Shown piece after piece: positions 38,063-50,747 of a DNA stretch of 64,000 nt. The stretch comes from Lentibacillus sp. JNUCC-1 (GTDB lineage Bacteria > Bacillota > Bacilli > Bacillales > Amphibacillaceae), in the NCBI RefSeq assembly GCF_009741735.1, contig NZ_WHOH01000003.1, positions 620,001 to 684,000 on the forward strand. Reading direction: 5' to 3'. The position numbers and the translations under genes were made by a program. The notes beneath the pieces were generated by a model that saw only the letters and a list, made by a program, of their open reading frames with translations, made no database searches and was not told where the DNA came from. Numbering within the stretch: the first letter of the stretch is position 1; each line of letters starts with the position of its first letter.

Positions 38063-39243
38063 ATGAATAAGAAAACACTTCATGATCTCAACGTCTCAGG
38101 AAAGCGCGTATTTTGCCGAGTTGACTTCAACGTCCCTTTGAAAGATGGTGAAGTAACAGATGATACGAGAATCCAAGCAGCACTCCCAACGATTCAATAT
38201 CTAACCGAAAATGGCGCGAAGGTTATTTTAGCCAGTCACCTTGGCCGTCCAAAAGGAAAGGTTTCTGAAGAATTGCGTCTTGATCCTGTAGCAAAGCGCT
38301 TAAGTGAGCTGATGGGCAAAGAAATTCTTAAAACAGATGCCGTTTACGGGCAAGAAGTTAATGAAGCGATTTCCAGAATGGGTGAAGGCGACATTTTATT
38401 GATTGAAAATGTCCGCTTTGAGGCTGGAGAAGAAAAGAATGGATCAGAGCTGTCCAAAGCATTTGCTGAGATGGCCGATCTTTACGTGAATGATGCCTTT
38501 GGGGCTGCGCACCGGGCTCATGCCTCGACAACAGGGGTTGCTGAACTGTTGCCTGCAGCGGCCGGTTTTTTAATGGAGAAGGAAATTGATGTGCTGGGGA
38601 AAGCTCTTGAAGATCCTGAACGTCCATTTACGGCCATTATTGGCGGTGCTAAAGTAAAAGATAAAATTGATGTGATTGATCACCTTCTTGACAAGGTGGA
38701 TCACCTGATCATCGGCGGGGTCTTGCTTACACCTTCATTAAGGCATTGGGCCACGAAATCGGTAAGTCCCTGCTGGAAGAAGACAAGCTGGACTTGGCCA
38801 AAGGATTCATGAACAAGGCCAAAGAAAACAATGTTGATCTCCTGCTGCCAGTAGACGCAGTCGTAGCAGACTCATTTTCAGAATCAGCTGAAACGAAAGT
38901 GGTTCCGATTGATCAAATTCCGGCAGATTGGGAAGCGCTCGATATTGGCCCTGAAACCCAAGCAAAATATGCAGAGGTGATCGCCAAGTCACGTCTTGTC
39001 GTGTGGAATGGTCCAATGGGTGTGTTCGAATTTGACTTGTTCGCAAACGGCACAAAAGCTGTCGCTCAAGCACTAGCTGGAACAGAAGGCTATACAGTAA
39101 TCGGCGGTGGAGATTCAGCAGCCGCAGTTGCCAAATTCGGATATGCAGATAAAATGAACCATGTTTCAACCGGTGGAGGCGCCTCACTTGAATTTATGGA
39201 AGGCAAAACACTCCCAGGTGTACATGCATTAGATGATAAATAA
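38063..39243 (+). CDS. pgk: Phosphoglycerate kinase; frame broken by one missing base
   Basis: Transfers phosphate from 1,3-bisphosphoglycerate to ADP. ATG 38063 follows AGGAGG. The N-terminal domain is complete ([20 protein letters not shown]). The frame fails at GGGG 38717-38720: one added G restores the family motif [19 protein letters not shown] and leads into the second half, which carries the nucleotide site ([18 protein letters not shown]). The rejoined length is 393 residues (B. subtilis 394). An active break in the only pgk of a glycolytic organism is unlikely, so an undercall is my reading. Confidence 0.95.
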
Positions 39244-39270
39244 TTCAAAAATAATGAAAGAGGTGTTTGG

Positions 39271-40025
39271 ATGCGACAGAAAGTGATCGCAGGAAATTGG
39301 AAAATGAATAAGGTCATGACCGAAGCTGAAGATTTTGTAATCGAAGCAGGCAAACACATCCCTGCTGATGAAAACGTTGAAGCGATTGTGTGCGCACCAT
39401 TTCCTTTCTTGCCGGCACTCGTTGAAAAAACGAAAAACACCCGGCTGAAAATTGCAGCTCAAACAATGCATTATGAAGAAAATGGTGCCTACACAGGCGA
39501 AGTCAGTCCGCTTATGCTGAAGAATATTGGGGTTACGCATGTTGTGCTTGGCCACTCTGAGCGGCGTCAGTATTATAATGAAACGGATGAAACAGTTAAC
39601 CAAAAAGCCATAGCAGCTTTTAAGCATGGTTTAACACCGATTGTTTGTGTTGGCGAAACCCTGGAAGAACGCGAAGCAAATAAAACAAAAGATGTCGTCA
39701 CAGAACAGGTTCAAAAAGCACTGACTGATCTCACGCCTGACCAAGTTGCCCAAACGATTGTGGCGTATGAGCCGATATGGGCAATCGGTACAGGTAAGAC
39801 TGCCTCCAGTGCGGATGCTAATGAGGTTTGCAGCCATATCCGCAATGTCATTAAAGATGTGACTGACAAATCGGTTTCTGAACAAGTCGTCATACAATAT
39901 GGAGGCAGTGTGAAGCCTGCTAATATTGACGAACTGTTGTCACAGTCTGATATCGACGGGGCACTTGTAGGCGGTGCAAGCCTTGAAGTGGATTCTTTCT
40001 TGAAACTCGTGGAGGCTGGTACGAA

Positions 40026-40029
<4 letters not shown>
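39271..40029 (+). CDS. tpiA: Triosephosphate isomerase
   Basis: A 252-residue TIM barrel interconverting DHAP and GAP. N-terminal GNWKMNK holds the active-site Asn and Lys, GHSERR the histidine-95 region, [14 protein letters not shown] the catalytic glutamate, and GGASL the phosphate-binding C-terminus. ATG 39271 follows AAAGAGGTG. It overlaps gpmI by 4 bases. Confidence 0.98.
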
Positions 40030-42889
<2,860 letters not shown>

Positions 42890-42904
42890 TGTGTAAAAAA
42901 AAGT

Positions 42905-42931
42905 GGCTGCCTTGTAAGGCAGCCCTTTTTT
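42905..42931 (+). terminator. Rho-independent terminator after eno
   Basis: GGCTGCC (42905-42911) pairs with GGCAGCC (42918-42924), followed by six T. Confidence 0.93.
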
Positions 42932-42935
42932 GTTT

Positions 42936-43194
42936 GCGCAAGAACCGCCGCTCAAGCGCAAGAACCGCCGCTCAAGCGCAAGAACCGCCGCTCAAGCGCA
43001 AGAACCGCCGCTCAAGCGCAAGAACCGCCGCTCAAGCGCAAGAACCGCCGCTCAAGCGCAAGAACCGCCGCTCAAGCGCAAGAACCGCCGCTCAAGCGCA
43101 AGAACCGCCGCTCAAGCGCAAGAACCGCCGCTCAAGCGCAAGAACCGCCGCTCAAGCGCAAGAACCGCCGCTCAAGCGCAAGAACCGCCGCTCG
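42936..43194 (+). repeat. 20-bp tandem repeat, about 12.7 units, downstream of eno
   Basis: AGAACCGCCGCTCAAGCGCA is repeated head to tail from 42941, twelve perfect units plus one partial that ends in CTCGTGCAAA. The repeat begins five bases after the eno terminator. All plus-strand frames are open through it, but no start signals are present. The rest of 42890-43268 holds the terminator and the ribosome-binding region of the next gene. Confidence 0.96.
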
Positions 43195-43268
43195 TGCAAA
43201 AGACTTTCATCCATATACATGTTATGATCGATCGAGAAGGTGGTGCGGTATTTAAACGAGGTGAAACC

Positions 43269-43844
43269 ATGAATATATTTGAGGCACTCAAAAGTCGCAG
43301 GTCTACTCATACGTTCAAACCAGATCCTGTCCCGGAAGATGTACTAACCGATATTTTCAGGTATGGCTCGTGGGCGCCGACCCATTATATGAAAGAACCG
43401 TGGCAGATTAACATGTATCAACATGAGGGAAAGACATCGCTGGTAGATGCCATTCTTAAGAGTTATGAGCGCATTGGCATGATCAATCCCAAAGGTGGGG
43501 AAAAAGTTGAGAAAATGAAAGCTTCGATGGCCCAGTTTCTCTTGGATATCCCACATCACGCTCTTATTTATTTTCCTATTTCGGATGATCCTGTGCGTTA
43601 TGAAGAGGACTATGCCTCTGTCAGCGCGTTCATTCAAAACGCTCAGCTTGCTGCGTGGGCCTATGGGATCGGCATGCTTTGGACCATTACCCCATACATG
43701 CATGACCCTGATTTTGCAAAGGACCTGGAAATTTCCTCTTCAATGAAGATTGCTGCGGTTATGCAAATAGGTTATCCAGCTAAAATTCCCCGTTCAAAAG
43801 AACGAACAGACATCCAGAAAAAACTTATTTTCATTAATGAATAG
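43269..43844 (+). CDS. Nitroreductase family protein
   Basis: A 191-residue FMN-binding protein with the N-terminal motif LKSRRSTHTFKPDPVPED and a middle ALIYFP/AFIQNAQLAAWAYGIG segment typical of NAD(P)H nitroreductases (YdjA/TM1586 group). ATG 43269 follows CGAGGTGAAACC. The open frame continues upstream through the 20-bp repeat without a stop, so automatic annotation could begin too early. The substrate is not known. Confidence 0.87.
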   Translation: MNIFEALKSRRSTHTFKPDPVPEDVLTDIFRYGSWAPTHYMKEPWQINMYQHEGKTSLVDAILKSYERIGMINPKGGEKVEKMKASMAQFLLDIPHHALIYFPISDDPVRYEEDYASVSAFIQNAQLAAWAYGIGMLWTITPYMHDPDFAKDLEISSSMKIAAVMQIGYPAKIPRSKERTDIQKKLIFINE

Positions 43845-43861
43845 CATCACCTTATTGCAGA

Positions 43862-43886
43862 ACAGTCCAAAAACGGGCTGTTTTTG
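43862..43886 (+). terminator. Rho-independent terminator after the nitroreductase gene
   Basis: ACAGTCC pairs with GGGCTGT across a short A-rich loop, followed by TTTTGTT. Confidence 0.8.
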
Positions 43887-43957
43887 TTATGAAAAGTTGG
43901 AACCACAAACGAATTACCAGCATATAAAAAATAATGATCGAGAATAATAAATAAGTG

Positions 43958-43986
43958 TTTACAACTCAAACTTAATGTATTATACT
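43958..43986 (+). promoter_or_regulatory. Promoter of the metal ABC operon, with imperfect dyad
   Basis: TTTACA (43958-43963) and TATACT (43981-43986) are 17 bases apart. An imperfect dyad, TTAATGTATTATACTAA (43972-43988), covers the -10 box and could be the site of a DtxR/MntR-family repressor. The dyad match is weak. Confidence 0.55.
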
Positions 43987-44069
43987 AAACTAAAGTTGCA
44001 CACGGTAAACATTTTATGTGCAAGCAAAATAAGGTGTAGTAAGCATACTGTTTTCGGGAGGGTAAAGTT

Positions 44070-44813
44070 ATGCAACAAGCAATAGATGTTCATGATTTAC
44101 ATGTATCGTATTATGGCAAGGAGGTCCTTAAGAATGTCAGTTTCTCTTTTGAAACCGGCAATCTTATCGGTATTCTTGGACCAAATGGTGCGGGAAAATC
44201 CACACTAATGAAGGCTATTCTCGGATTAATTCCCCATGACGGGGGCGAAATCACTATTGATAACGGTCCGTTGAAAGAAGTCCAAAAGCGAGTTGCTTAT
44301 GTTCCTCAGCGGTCAAATATTGACTGGGATTTTCCAATTATCGTTAAAGACACAGTTCTGCTTGGAACGTATCCGAAACTCGGGTTATTCAGAAGACCTA
44401 GAAAAGCAGATCGTGAAAAGGCCATGGAGTGTCTGGCGAAGGTTGGCATGGAACAATTTGCAGACTCACAGATTGGTGAACTTTCCGGTGGCCAACAGCA
44501 AAGGGTATTTCTAGCGCGTGCATTGGCACAGGACGCAGATTACTTCTTCCTAGATGAACCATTTGTAGGTATTGATGTGGCGAGTGAAGAGGTTATTATC
44601 AATATTTTAAGAGATTTGAGGGAAGCAGGTAAAACCATATTTGTCGTACACCATGATTTATCTAAAGTTGAAGATTATTTCGATGAACTCATTTTGATCA
44701 ACAAAGAGTTATATGGAGCAGGCCCCGTAAAATCTGTTTTCCAAATGGATATCATGAAAAAGGCCTATAATATGCCGTTTGCGATGGCGGGAACTCTAGG
44801 GGGAAGTGTGTAA
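44070..44813 (+). CDS. mntB: Manganese/zinc-type ABC transporter ATP-binding protein
   Basis: A 247-residue ATPase with Walker A GPNGAGKST near residue 37, signature LSGGQQQRV and Walker B YFFLDEPF. It is the first gene of a three-gene importer (ATPase, permease, binding protein). The symbol follows B. subtilis mntABCD naming; a single permease gene is present here. Confidence 0.88.
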   Translation: MQQAIDVHDLHVSYYGKEVLKNVSFSFETGNLIGILGPNGAGKSTLMKAILGLIPHDGGEITIDNGPLKEVQKRVAYVPQRSNIDWDFPIIVKDTVLLGTYPKLGLFRRPRKADREKAMECLAKVGMEQFADSQIGELSGGQQQRVFLARALAQDADYFFLDEPFVGIDVASEEVIINILRDLREAGKTIFVVHHDLSKVEDYFDELILINKELYGAGPVKSVFQMDIMKKAYNMPFAMAGTLGGSV

Positions 44814-44815
44814 AA

Positions 44816-45676
44816 ATGGAATTTATTAACGACATCATGAATTACGCCTTTATGCAACGGGCGTTTGTGACATCTGTCATTGTCGGCATCATATGTGGCG
44901 TGATTGGAAGCTTTATTGTGCTAAGAGGTATGGCTTTGATGGGGGATGCTATTTCACACGCAGTTCTGCCTGGCGTCGCCATTTCGTATATGCTCGGGAT
45001 TAATTACTTCTATGGTGCGGTTCTTACAGGCATTTTAACCGCACTTGGAATTGGTGCCATCAGTCAGAACAGCCGCGTGAAAAGTGATGCTTCAATTGGG
45101 TTGGTTTTTTCAGCAGCATTCGCACTTGGGATTGTCTTAATCACACTTGCTAGGAGCGCCGCAGATTTGACTCAGATATTATTTGGCAACGTACTTGCAG
45201 TTCGTTCGTCCGATATGTGGCTGACGATTATTGTAGGGGCAATCGTTCTTATTGCTGTATTTGTTTTTTACAAAGAACTCCTTGTATCCAGTTTCGACGA
45301 GACAATGGCAGCAGCTTATGGACTTAAAACACGAATGATTCATTATGGCATCATGGTGCTCTTGACGTTGGTCACCGTGGCTTCATTGCAGACAGTTGGT
45401 GTAATTCTAGTGGTTTCTATGCTCATCACTCCTGCATCTACTGCGTATCTACTGACTAATAGACTGTCCACGATGATAGGGCTAGCAGCATTTTTTGGCG
45501 CTCTTTCATCTATAATTGGATTGTATATCAGCAACATTAACAACTTGCCATCAGGACCAATTATTGCCTTGGCAACAACAGGGATCTTTGTACTTGTATT
45601 TTTGTTTTCGCCTAAACAAGGGGTAGTATGGCGGGCAATGAAAGTAAACCGTCACAGAGCCAATTTAGGAAATTAA
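44816..45676 (+). CDS. mntC: Manganese/zinc-type ABC transporter permease
   Basis: A 286-residue membrane protein of the ABC-3 family with about eight helices; GMALMGDAISHAVLPGVA is the family signature. ATG 44816 lies two bases after the ATPase gene. It pairs with the ATPase and the metal-binding lipoprotein. Confidence 0.88.
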   Translation: MEFINDIMNYAFMQRAFVTSVIVGIICGVIGSFIVLRGMALMGDAISHAVLPGVAISYMLGINYFYGAVLTGILTALGIGAISQNSRVKSDASIGLVFSAAFALGIVLITLARSAADLTQILFGNVLAVRSSDMWLTIIVGAIVLIAVFVFYKELLVSSFDETMAAAYGLKTRMIHYGIMVLLTLVTVASLQTVGVILVVSMLITPASTAYLLTNRLSTMIGLAAFFGALSSIIGLYISNINNLPSGPIIALATTGIFVLVFLFSPKQGVVWRAMKVNRHRANLGN

Positions 45677-45712
45677 ATTATATTTAAGATAGAAAAGGAG
45701 AGAAAAATAGAA

Positions 45713-46645
45713 ATGAAGAAATTGTTGTTGGTGGCAGCGATGGCTGTAATGCTTCTACTCGCTGCCTGTGGGGGAGAAAAAGATGCATCTGGGGACGATG
45801 GTAAAGATAAATTAAAAGTCGTTACCTCATTTACGATTATTGCGGACTTGGCCAGACAGATTGGCGGAGATCATGTTGACATTCATAACTTGGTTCCAAC
45901 TGGAACAGATCCTCACGAATACGAGCCATTACCTGAAGACAATAAGAAAGCGACAGATGCAGATGTCTTGTTTTACAACGGTTTGAATCTTGAAGGTGGG
46001 GAACACGGCTGGTTCTTTAAAATGATTGATTCAATTGGTCAGAATGAAGATAAAGTTTATAGCCTCACTGAAGAAGTCGATCCAATGTACATTGGTGGCG
46101 GAGAACATGAAGAGGAAATTAACCCGCATGCATTTATTGATCCGGAAGTAGGCATTAAAATGTCTGAAGCGATGATCCAAGCACTTGGTGAAGTGGACCC
46201 TGACCGTAAAGACTTTTATGAAAAACAGGGTGAGGAATATATTAACAGGTTAAAAGAAATAGATCAGAAATATGAAGAGAGAATTAATGATATCCCCGAA
46301 GATAAACGTATTCTAGTAACCAGTGAACGAGCGTTCCAGTATATGGCTGATCATTATGGATTAGAAGAAGCGTTTATCTGGGAAATCGATACAGAAGAAA
46401 ACGGCTCACCAGAACAAATTAAAAACCTCGTTTCTTATATCAAAGACAGTGAAGTTCCAGTTTTATTTGTTGAGTCAAACGTTGATACTCGGCCAATGGA
46501 AACAGTATCGCAAGAATCAGGCGTACCAATATTCGAAGAACCGATTTACTCTGATGAAATTGGCGAGCCAGGAGAAAAGGTAGACACGTATGTTAAATAC
46601 TTGAACTATAATATAAAAATTATTCACGATGGGTTAAGTCAATAA
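45713..46645 (+). CDS. mntA: Metal-binding lipoprotein, cluster A-I, manganese type
   Basis: A 310-residue binding protein with signal ending LLAAC (Cys19). Metal-binding residues are expected in TGTDPHEYEP (His near 67), NPHAFIDP (His near 140), SERAFQYMADHYGL (Glu near 205) and a C-terminal Asp. The SERAFQY segment is found in manganese rather than zinc proteins, in which a histidine is usual. ATG 45713 follows AAGGAGAG. Function is manganese import by inference. Confidence 0.88.
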   Translation: MKKLLLVAAMAVMLLLAACGGEKDASGDDGKDKLKVVTSFTIIADLARQIGGDHVDIHNLVPTGTDPHEYEPLPEDNKKATDADVLFYNGLNLEGGEHGWFFKMIDSIGQNEDKVYSLTEEVDPMYIGGGEHEEEINPHAFIDPEVGIKMSEAMIQALGEVDPDRKDFYEKQGEEYINRLKEIDQKYEERINDIPEDKRILVTSERAFQYMADHYGLEEAFIWEIDTEENGSPEQIKNLVSYIKDSEVPVLFVESNVDTRPMETVSQESGVPIFEEPIYSDEIGEPGEKVDTYVKYLNYNIKIIHDGLSQ

Positions 46646-46650
46646 CATTA

Positions 46651-46680
46651 AAAGCCTCCACATAGAGTGGGGGCTTTTTT
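46651..46680 (+). terminator. Rho-independent terminator after the metal ABC operon
   Basis: AAAGCCTCCAC pairs with GTGGGGGCTTT and is followed by T to 46680. Confidence 0.9.
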
Positions 46681-46702
46681 CTGAGTGGATTTTAAGGTTA
46701 TA

Positions 46703-46741
46703 AAAAACCCCCTCACGGCTACAATGCCACGAGGGGTTTTT
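46703..46741 (-). terminator. Rho-independent terminator of ptsI
   Basis: On the minus strand AAAAACCCCTCGTGGC pairs with GTGAGGGGGTTTTTT, with T-run at the plus-strand A-run 46702-46707. It also works for the plus strand. Confidence 0.88.
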
Positions 46742-46744
46742 CAA

Positions 46745-48463
46745 TTAAGATTTTTGAGTTTTACTGTTGATGAAAGTAACGACTTCTTCAGCAGAGCTCA
46801 TGGCCAGGATTTTGTCCGTGTAAGATGCGACTTCTTTTTTCGATAGCCCGAGCAGCTGGGTGCGCGCTGGGAGAATGGAGGTGGCGCTCATGCTGAATTC
46901 GTCGAGTCCCAGGCCAAGGAGCATTGGAATGGCTTGAGGGTCACCGCCCATTTCGCCGCACATGCCTACCCATTTGCCTTCTGCGTGAGCTGCTTCGATT
47001 ACATTGTGAACCAGTGTCAATATTGCCGGATTGTATGGCTGATATAAATAAGAGACGCGTTGGTTCATCCGATCTGCAGCCATCGTGTATTGAATGAGAT
47101 CGTTGGTTCCGATACTAAAGAAATCAACTTCTTTCGCAAACTGCTTCGCCATGACAGCAGTTGATGGTATTTCAACCATGATACCGACTTCAATATCGTC
47201 TGAAACGCTGTGGCCTGCTTCAGTCAGATTTTTCTTTTCTTCTGCAAGCAACGCTTTGGCTTTTTTCAGTTCATCTAAGGTGGCAATCATCGGGAACATG
47301 ATTTGCAAACGGCCATGCGCACTCGCGCGAAGCAGGGCGCGCAACTGAGGACGGAAGATGTCTTCGTTTTCCAAGCAAAAGCGAATCGCACGAAAACCTA
47401 AGAATGGATTCATTTCTTCAGGCAGTTCAAGATAATCGAGATTTTTGTCGCCACCTATGTCGAGTGTCCGTACAACGACAGGTTTGCCTTCCATTTTTTC
47501 CAATACAGTTTTATAAGCTTCATACTGTTCCTCTTCAGTTGGCATTTCTGATCTGCCCATATAAAGGAATTCTGTACGGTAAAGACCTATTGCTTCAGCA
47601 CCGTTCTCAAGCGCAGAATCAACATCACCTGGGTTACCGATGTTGGCGCCAAGGAGCACTTGTTCACCATCTGCTGTAAATGTAGGCTCGTCCTTCAGTT
47701 TAGCCCATTCGGTACGCTGTGCTTCATATTCGGTTTGTTTATTGCGGTATGTTTCAAGTGTGCTGTCATCGGGATTAACGAGCACTTTTCCTTCAAGCCC
47801 ATCTACAATGACCATATCATTTTGGTGCGCTTCTTCAGAGATGTTTTGTGTACCGACTACAGCGGGAATATCAAGTGATCTGGCCATAATGGCTGAGTGG
47901 GACGTACGCCCTCCGATATCCGTAGCAAAGCCTTTAACAAATTTCCGATCTAATTGAGCTGTGTCAGATGGGGTCAAGTCATGAGCAATCACAACGACTT
48001 CCTCGTCAATTAAAGCAGGATCTGGGAAATCTACTCCAATCAAATGCGCCTTCACACGGCTGGACACGTCTTTTATGTCTGCTGCACGTTCACGCATATA
48101 AGCATTATCCATATTTTCAAAAATGGTCACGAACTCTGTCACTACTTCATCAAGTGCCGCTTCTGCAGACATATTATTATTCGTGATTTTCTCTTTCATC
48201 GGGGCAATCAGTTCAGGGTCCTGTAAAATAAGGAGATGTGCAGAAAAAATCTCCGCCTGGGCCTCACCCATGGTGACTTTTGCATGTTCTTTTATTTTTT
48301 CAAGTTCAGATATGGACGTTTCAAGAGAAGCGTCCAGACGACTGATTTCTTGGTCAGTATCTGTTGCGGTTTTATTTGTGTAAGATAAATCCGGCATTAC
48401 CAAATGATAGGCTTTGGCAATTGCTATACCGTTAGCGGCTGCAATTCCTGTTAATGTATTCAT
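46745..48463 (-). CDS. ptsI: PTS enzyme I (phosphoenolpyruvate-protein phosphotransferase)
   Basis: The 572-residue first enzyme of the sugar phosphotransferase system moves phosphate from PEP to HPr. The phosphorylated histidine is in [14 protein letters not shown] near residue 188; the PEP-binding TIM barrel has [16 protein letters not shown] and the cysteine in [13 protein letters not shown] 48463 follows GGAATGGTG. In B. subtilis ptsI follows ptsH; here no HPr gene is adjacent and the upstream neighbour, 25 bases away, is a hydrolase. The real HPr must lie elsewhere. Confidence 0.96.
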   Translation of the reverse strand: MNTLTGIAAANGIAIAKAYHLVMPDLSYTNKTATDTDQEISRLDASLETSISELEKIKEHAKVTMGEAQAEIFSAHLLILQDPELIAPMKEKITNNNMSAEAALDEVVTEFVTIFENMDNAYMRERAADIKDVSSRVKAHLIGVDFPDPALIDEEVVVIAHDLTPSDTAQLDRKFVKGFATDIGGRTSHSAIMARSLDIPAVVGTQNISEEAHQNDMVIVDGLEGKVLVNPDDSTLETYRNKQTEYEAQRTEWAKLKDEPTFTADGEQVLLGANIGNPGDVDSALENGAEAIGLYRTEFLYMGRSEMPTEEEQYEAYKTVLEKMEGKPVVVRTLDIGGDKNLDYLELPEEMNPFLGFRAIRFCLENEDIFRPQLRALLRASAHGRLQIMFPMIATLDELKKAKALLAEEKKNLTEAGHSVSDDIEVGIMVEIPSTAVMAKQFAKEVDFFSIGTNDLIQYTMAADRMNQRVSYLYQPYNPAILTLVHNVIEAAHAEGKWVGMCGEMGGDPQAIPMLLGLGLDEFSMSATSILPARTQLLGLSKKEVASYTDKILAMSSAEEVVTFINSKTQKS

Positions 48464-48488
48464 TTGAATCACCATTCCTCTTCTATAG

Positions 48489-49409
48489 TTATGAATCAAG
48501 TACAAGGTTGAACCATCTCAGCATCGCCTCATAAACGTCCTGATGATTGGTTTCCTGCAGTAATTCATGTCTGGCATCTTCGAAAAGCATTGTCATCACG
48601 TCATTCAAACCGGCTTCTGTATATAATTCTGCGGTTTTCCAGACGCCTGTTTCATAGTGACCAACAGGGTCTGCATCACCACTCACGATGAGCATTGGAA
48701 GGTCTTTTCTAATCATTTGATTGCGAGACCTGTTATGAATCATCTCAAGCCCTGTCATTAAATCGTGAAAAAATTTAGCAGTTGGTATTGCACCTGTGAG
48801 CGGATCGTCTATGAATGCCTGAACCGCCGTTTTGTCCCGGGAAAGCCAATCAAAAGTTGTTTTATTACCGGGGATTTTGCGGTTGTACGATCCAAATACA
48901 AGCTTGTTCAACAGTTTCGATTCGTTTTTTGCAGGAAGCACTTCAGCCAGGTTTTTGGCAAAACGAGCGGCTGTTTCCGTATGAAAGCCTGTCCCGGATA
49001 GAACCACCCCTTTATATGCATCACTGTTGGTCTGAATAAGATGTCTTGCTAAAAAAGACCCCATGCTATGCCCGAATAAAAATATCGGCACATTAGGGTG
49101 TTCTTCCTGAATATACTCGGTTATGACAGATAAATCATCACTCGTTTTAACAAAGCCATCTTCATCGGCAAAATGTCCCAGTAAGCCTTGCTTTTCACCA
49201 GTCAAGCCATGCCCCCGATGGTCATTTCCATATACAATAAAACCATTAGAAGTGAGGAAGCGGGCAAAAGCGTCATAACGACCGATATGTTCTACCATAC
49301 CATGTGACAGTTGAACAATCGCTCTTGGTATCTCCGAATGATCCGGTGCCCATTTCCTAATAAAGATATCTGTCTCATCTTCCATTGTAAGCCAAAACGT
49401 CTGCTCCAT
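48489..49409 (-). CDS. Alpha/beta hydrolase, lysophospholipase (monoacylglycerol lipase) type
   Basis: A 306-residue hydrolase of the Hydrolase_4 family. [10 protein letters not shown] is the oxyanion segment, [11 protein letters not shown] carries the nucleophile serine near residue 117, SGDADPVG holds the aspartate and DARHELLQE the histidine. ATG 49409 follows TTGAGG; the open frame extends 27 codons upstream. It is transcribed toward ptsI and may share its mRNA. Lipid or monoglyceride esters are likely substrates by family. Confidence 0.88.
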   Translation of the reverse strand: MEQTFWLTMEDETDIFIRKWAPDHSEIPRAIVQLSHGMVEHIGRYDAFARFLTSNGFIVYGNDHRGHGLTGEKQGLLGHFADEDGFVKTSDDLSVITEYIQEEHPNVPIFLFGHSMGSFLARHLIQTNSDAYKGVVLSGTGFHTETAARFAKNLAEVLPAKNESKLLNKLVFGSYNRKIPGNKTTFDWLSRDKTAVQAFIDDPLTGAIPTAKFFHDLMTGLEMIHNRSRNQMIRKDLPMLIVSGDADPVGHYETGVWKTAELYTEAGLNDVMTMLFEDARHELLQETNHQDVYEAMLRWFNLVLDS

Positions 49410-49607
49410 AGCATCAGTCCTCAATTTTTCTTTTATGATCATATCTCTATGATAAAAGGAACAGTGCTGACTGTCCAAGAGAAAGGTCAAAACCGGTTAT
49501 AAATTGAGTCATAATGTGAACAGGATTTGAAATTTAGCTTGCCAGCAAAACGCCTTTTATGCTAAAGTAAGATTAGGTATTGTGTAATGGGGAGGCAGTG
49601 AGCAAGC

Positions 49608-49841
49608 ATGGAAACTTTCGTTAATATATTATTGGTCATAAACTCAATTGTTATGATTGTTTTAGTATTATTGCAAACTGGAAAGAGTGCGGGCTTGTCC
49701 GGAGCTATTTCCGGGGGCGCTGAGCAATTGTTCGGAAAGCAAAAAGCAAGAGGTCTGGATCTCTTTCTGCACCGTGGAACTATTGTGACAGGCGCATTGT
49801 TTTTTGTTCTGGCTTTTCTGAGTGGGTATGTTTTACAGTAA
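49608..49841 (+). CDS. secG: Preprotein translocase subunit SecG
   Basis: A 77-residue membrane protein with two helices separated by [19 protein letters not shown], the SecG signature. It forms part of the SecYEG channel. ATG 49608 follows GGGGAGGCAGTGAGC. The order secG-esterase-rnr-smpB matches B. subtilis. Confidence 0.95.
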   Translation: METFVNILLVINSIVMIVLVLLQTGKSAGLSGAISGGAEQLFGKQKARGLDLFLHRGTIVTGALFFVLAFLSGYVLQ

Positions 49842-49857
49842 AACGATTGACGCATTA

Positions 49858-49886
49858 AACCCTTATCATTTTATGATAAGGGTTTT
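49858..49886 (+). terminator. Rho-independent terminator after secG
   Basis: AACCCTTATCA pairs exactly with TGATAAGGGTT, followed by T. Confidence 0.92.
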
Positions 49887-49961
49887 TCAATATGCTTTTC
49901 ATGGGATGAGTATGTATGAATAAAAAGGGTATAGTAAAAGATGAAGGAGAGATACATAGTC

Positions 49962-50708
49962 ATGAAAGTTGTACAACCACAACCATTTACATTTGAAGCG
50001 GGGCCGAGGGCAGTCTTGCTGCTTCATGGATTTACAGGCAATTCGGCCGATGTCCGGATGCTTGGCCGTTACTTGGAAAAGAAAGGCTATACAAGCCATG
50101 CTCCAATCTACCGAGGCCATGGCAAACCGCCAGAAGAGCTTCTTAAAGCGAGCCCAGACCAGTGGTGGGCAGATGTTAAGGCAGGCTATGACCACTTGAA
50201 GGAATTCGGTTATAAAGAAATCGCTGTGGCGGGTTTGTCTCTGGGCGGCGTTTTGAGTCTTAAACTTGCTTATTCGGCTCAGGTTAAAGGCGTCATCCCC
50301 ATGTGCACGCCGATGTTTTTTGACAACGAGACACAGCTGACGAGCGGTTTTAAAAAATTTGCAACAGAATACAAACAAATGGAAGGTAAATCTGCGACTG
50401 ACATAACAGAAGAAGTGAATAAACTAATGGACGGGTCACATGATTTATTTAAGCAGCTCAGCCATCTGATCGATGAAGTCAGACAAGGTGTCGATGCGAT
50501 CTACACCCCAACTTTAGTTGTTCAGGCCAGCCAGGATGAGATGATTAATACGGAGAGTGCTTCTTTTATCTATGATCAAGTGGAGACAGATCAAAAAGAT
50601 ATCAAGTGGTATGAGGCATCAGGTCATGTGATCACACTTGATAAAGAAAAAGAGCAGCTCCATGAAGATATTTACCGGTTTCTGGAAGGGCTGGACTGGG
50701 AATTGTAA
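49962..50708 (+). CDS. yvaK: Carboxylesterase (Est30/YvaK-like)
   Basis: A 248-residue alpha/beta hydrolase. [13 protein letters not shown] is the oxyanion region, GLSLGGV holds the nucleophile serine near residue 93, and the C-terminal SGHVI gives the histidine. It resembles Geobacillus Est30, which prefers short acyl esters. ATG 49962 follows AAGGAGAG; the frame is open seven codons upstream. It lies between secG and rnr as yvaK does in B. subtilis. Confidence 0.93.
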   Translation: MKVVQPQPFTFEAGPRAVLLLHGFTGNSADVRMLGRYLEKKGYTSHAPIYRGHGKPPEELLKASPDQWWADVKAGYDHLKEFGYKEIAVAGLSLGGVLSLKLAYSAQVKGVIPMCTPMFFDNETQLTSGFKKFATEYKQMEGKSATDITEEVNKLMDGSHDLFKQLSHLIDEVRQGVDAIYTPTLVVQASQDEMINTESASFIYDQVETDQKDIKWYEASGHVITLDKEKEQLHEDIYRFLEGLDWEL

Positions 50709-50747
50709 ACCATCAAGAACAATGAATTGAAAGAAGGTGAACGGAAG

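Noticed and set aside
38700..38760. Programmed ribosomal frameshifting as the cause of the broken frames
   Set aside because: There is no shared slippery heptamer with a downstream structure, and the five genes are unrelated housekeeping functions. A G-run undercall explains all five.
42936..43194. CRISPR array
   Set aside because: The 20-bp units are directly adjacent without unique spacers, and no cas genes are present. The same holds for the arrays at 26439 and 55868.
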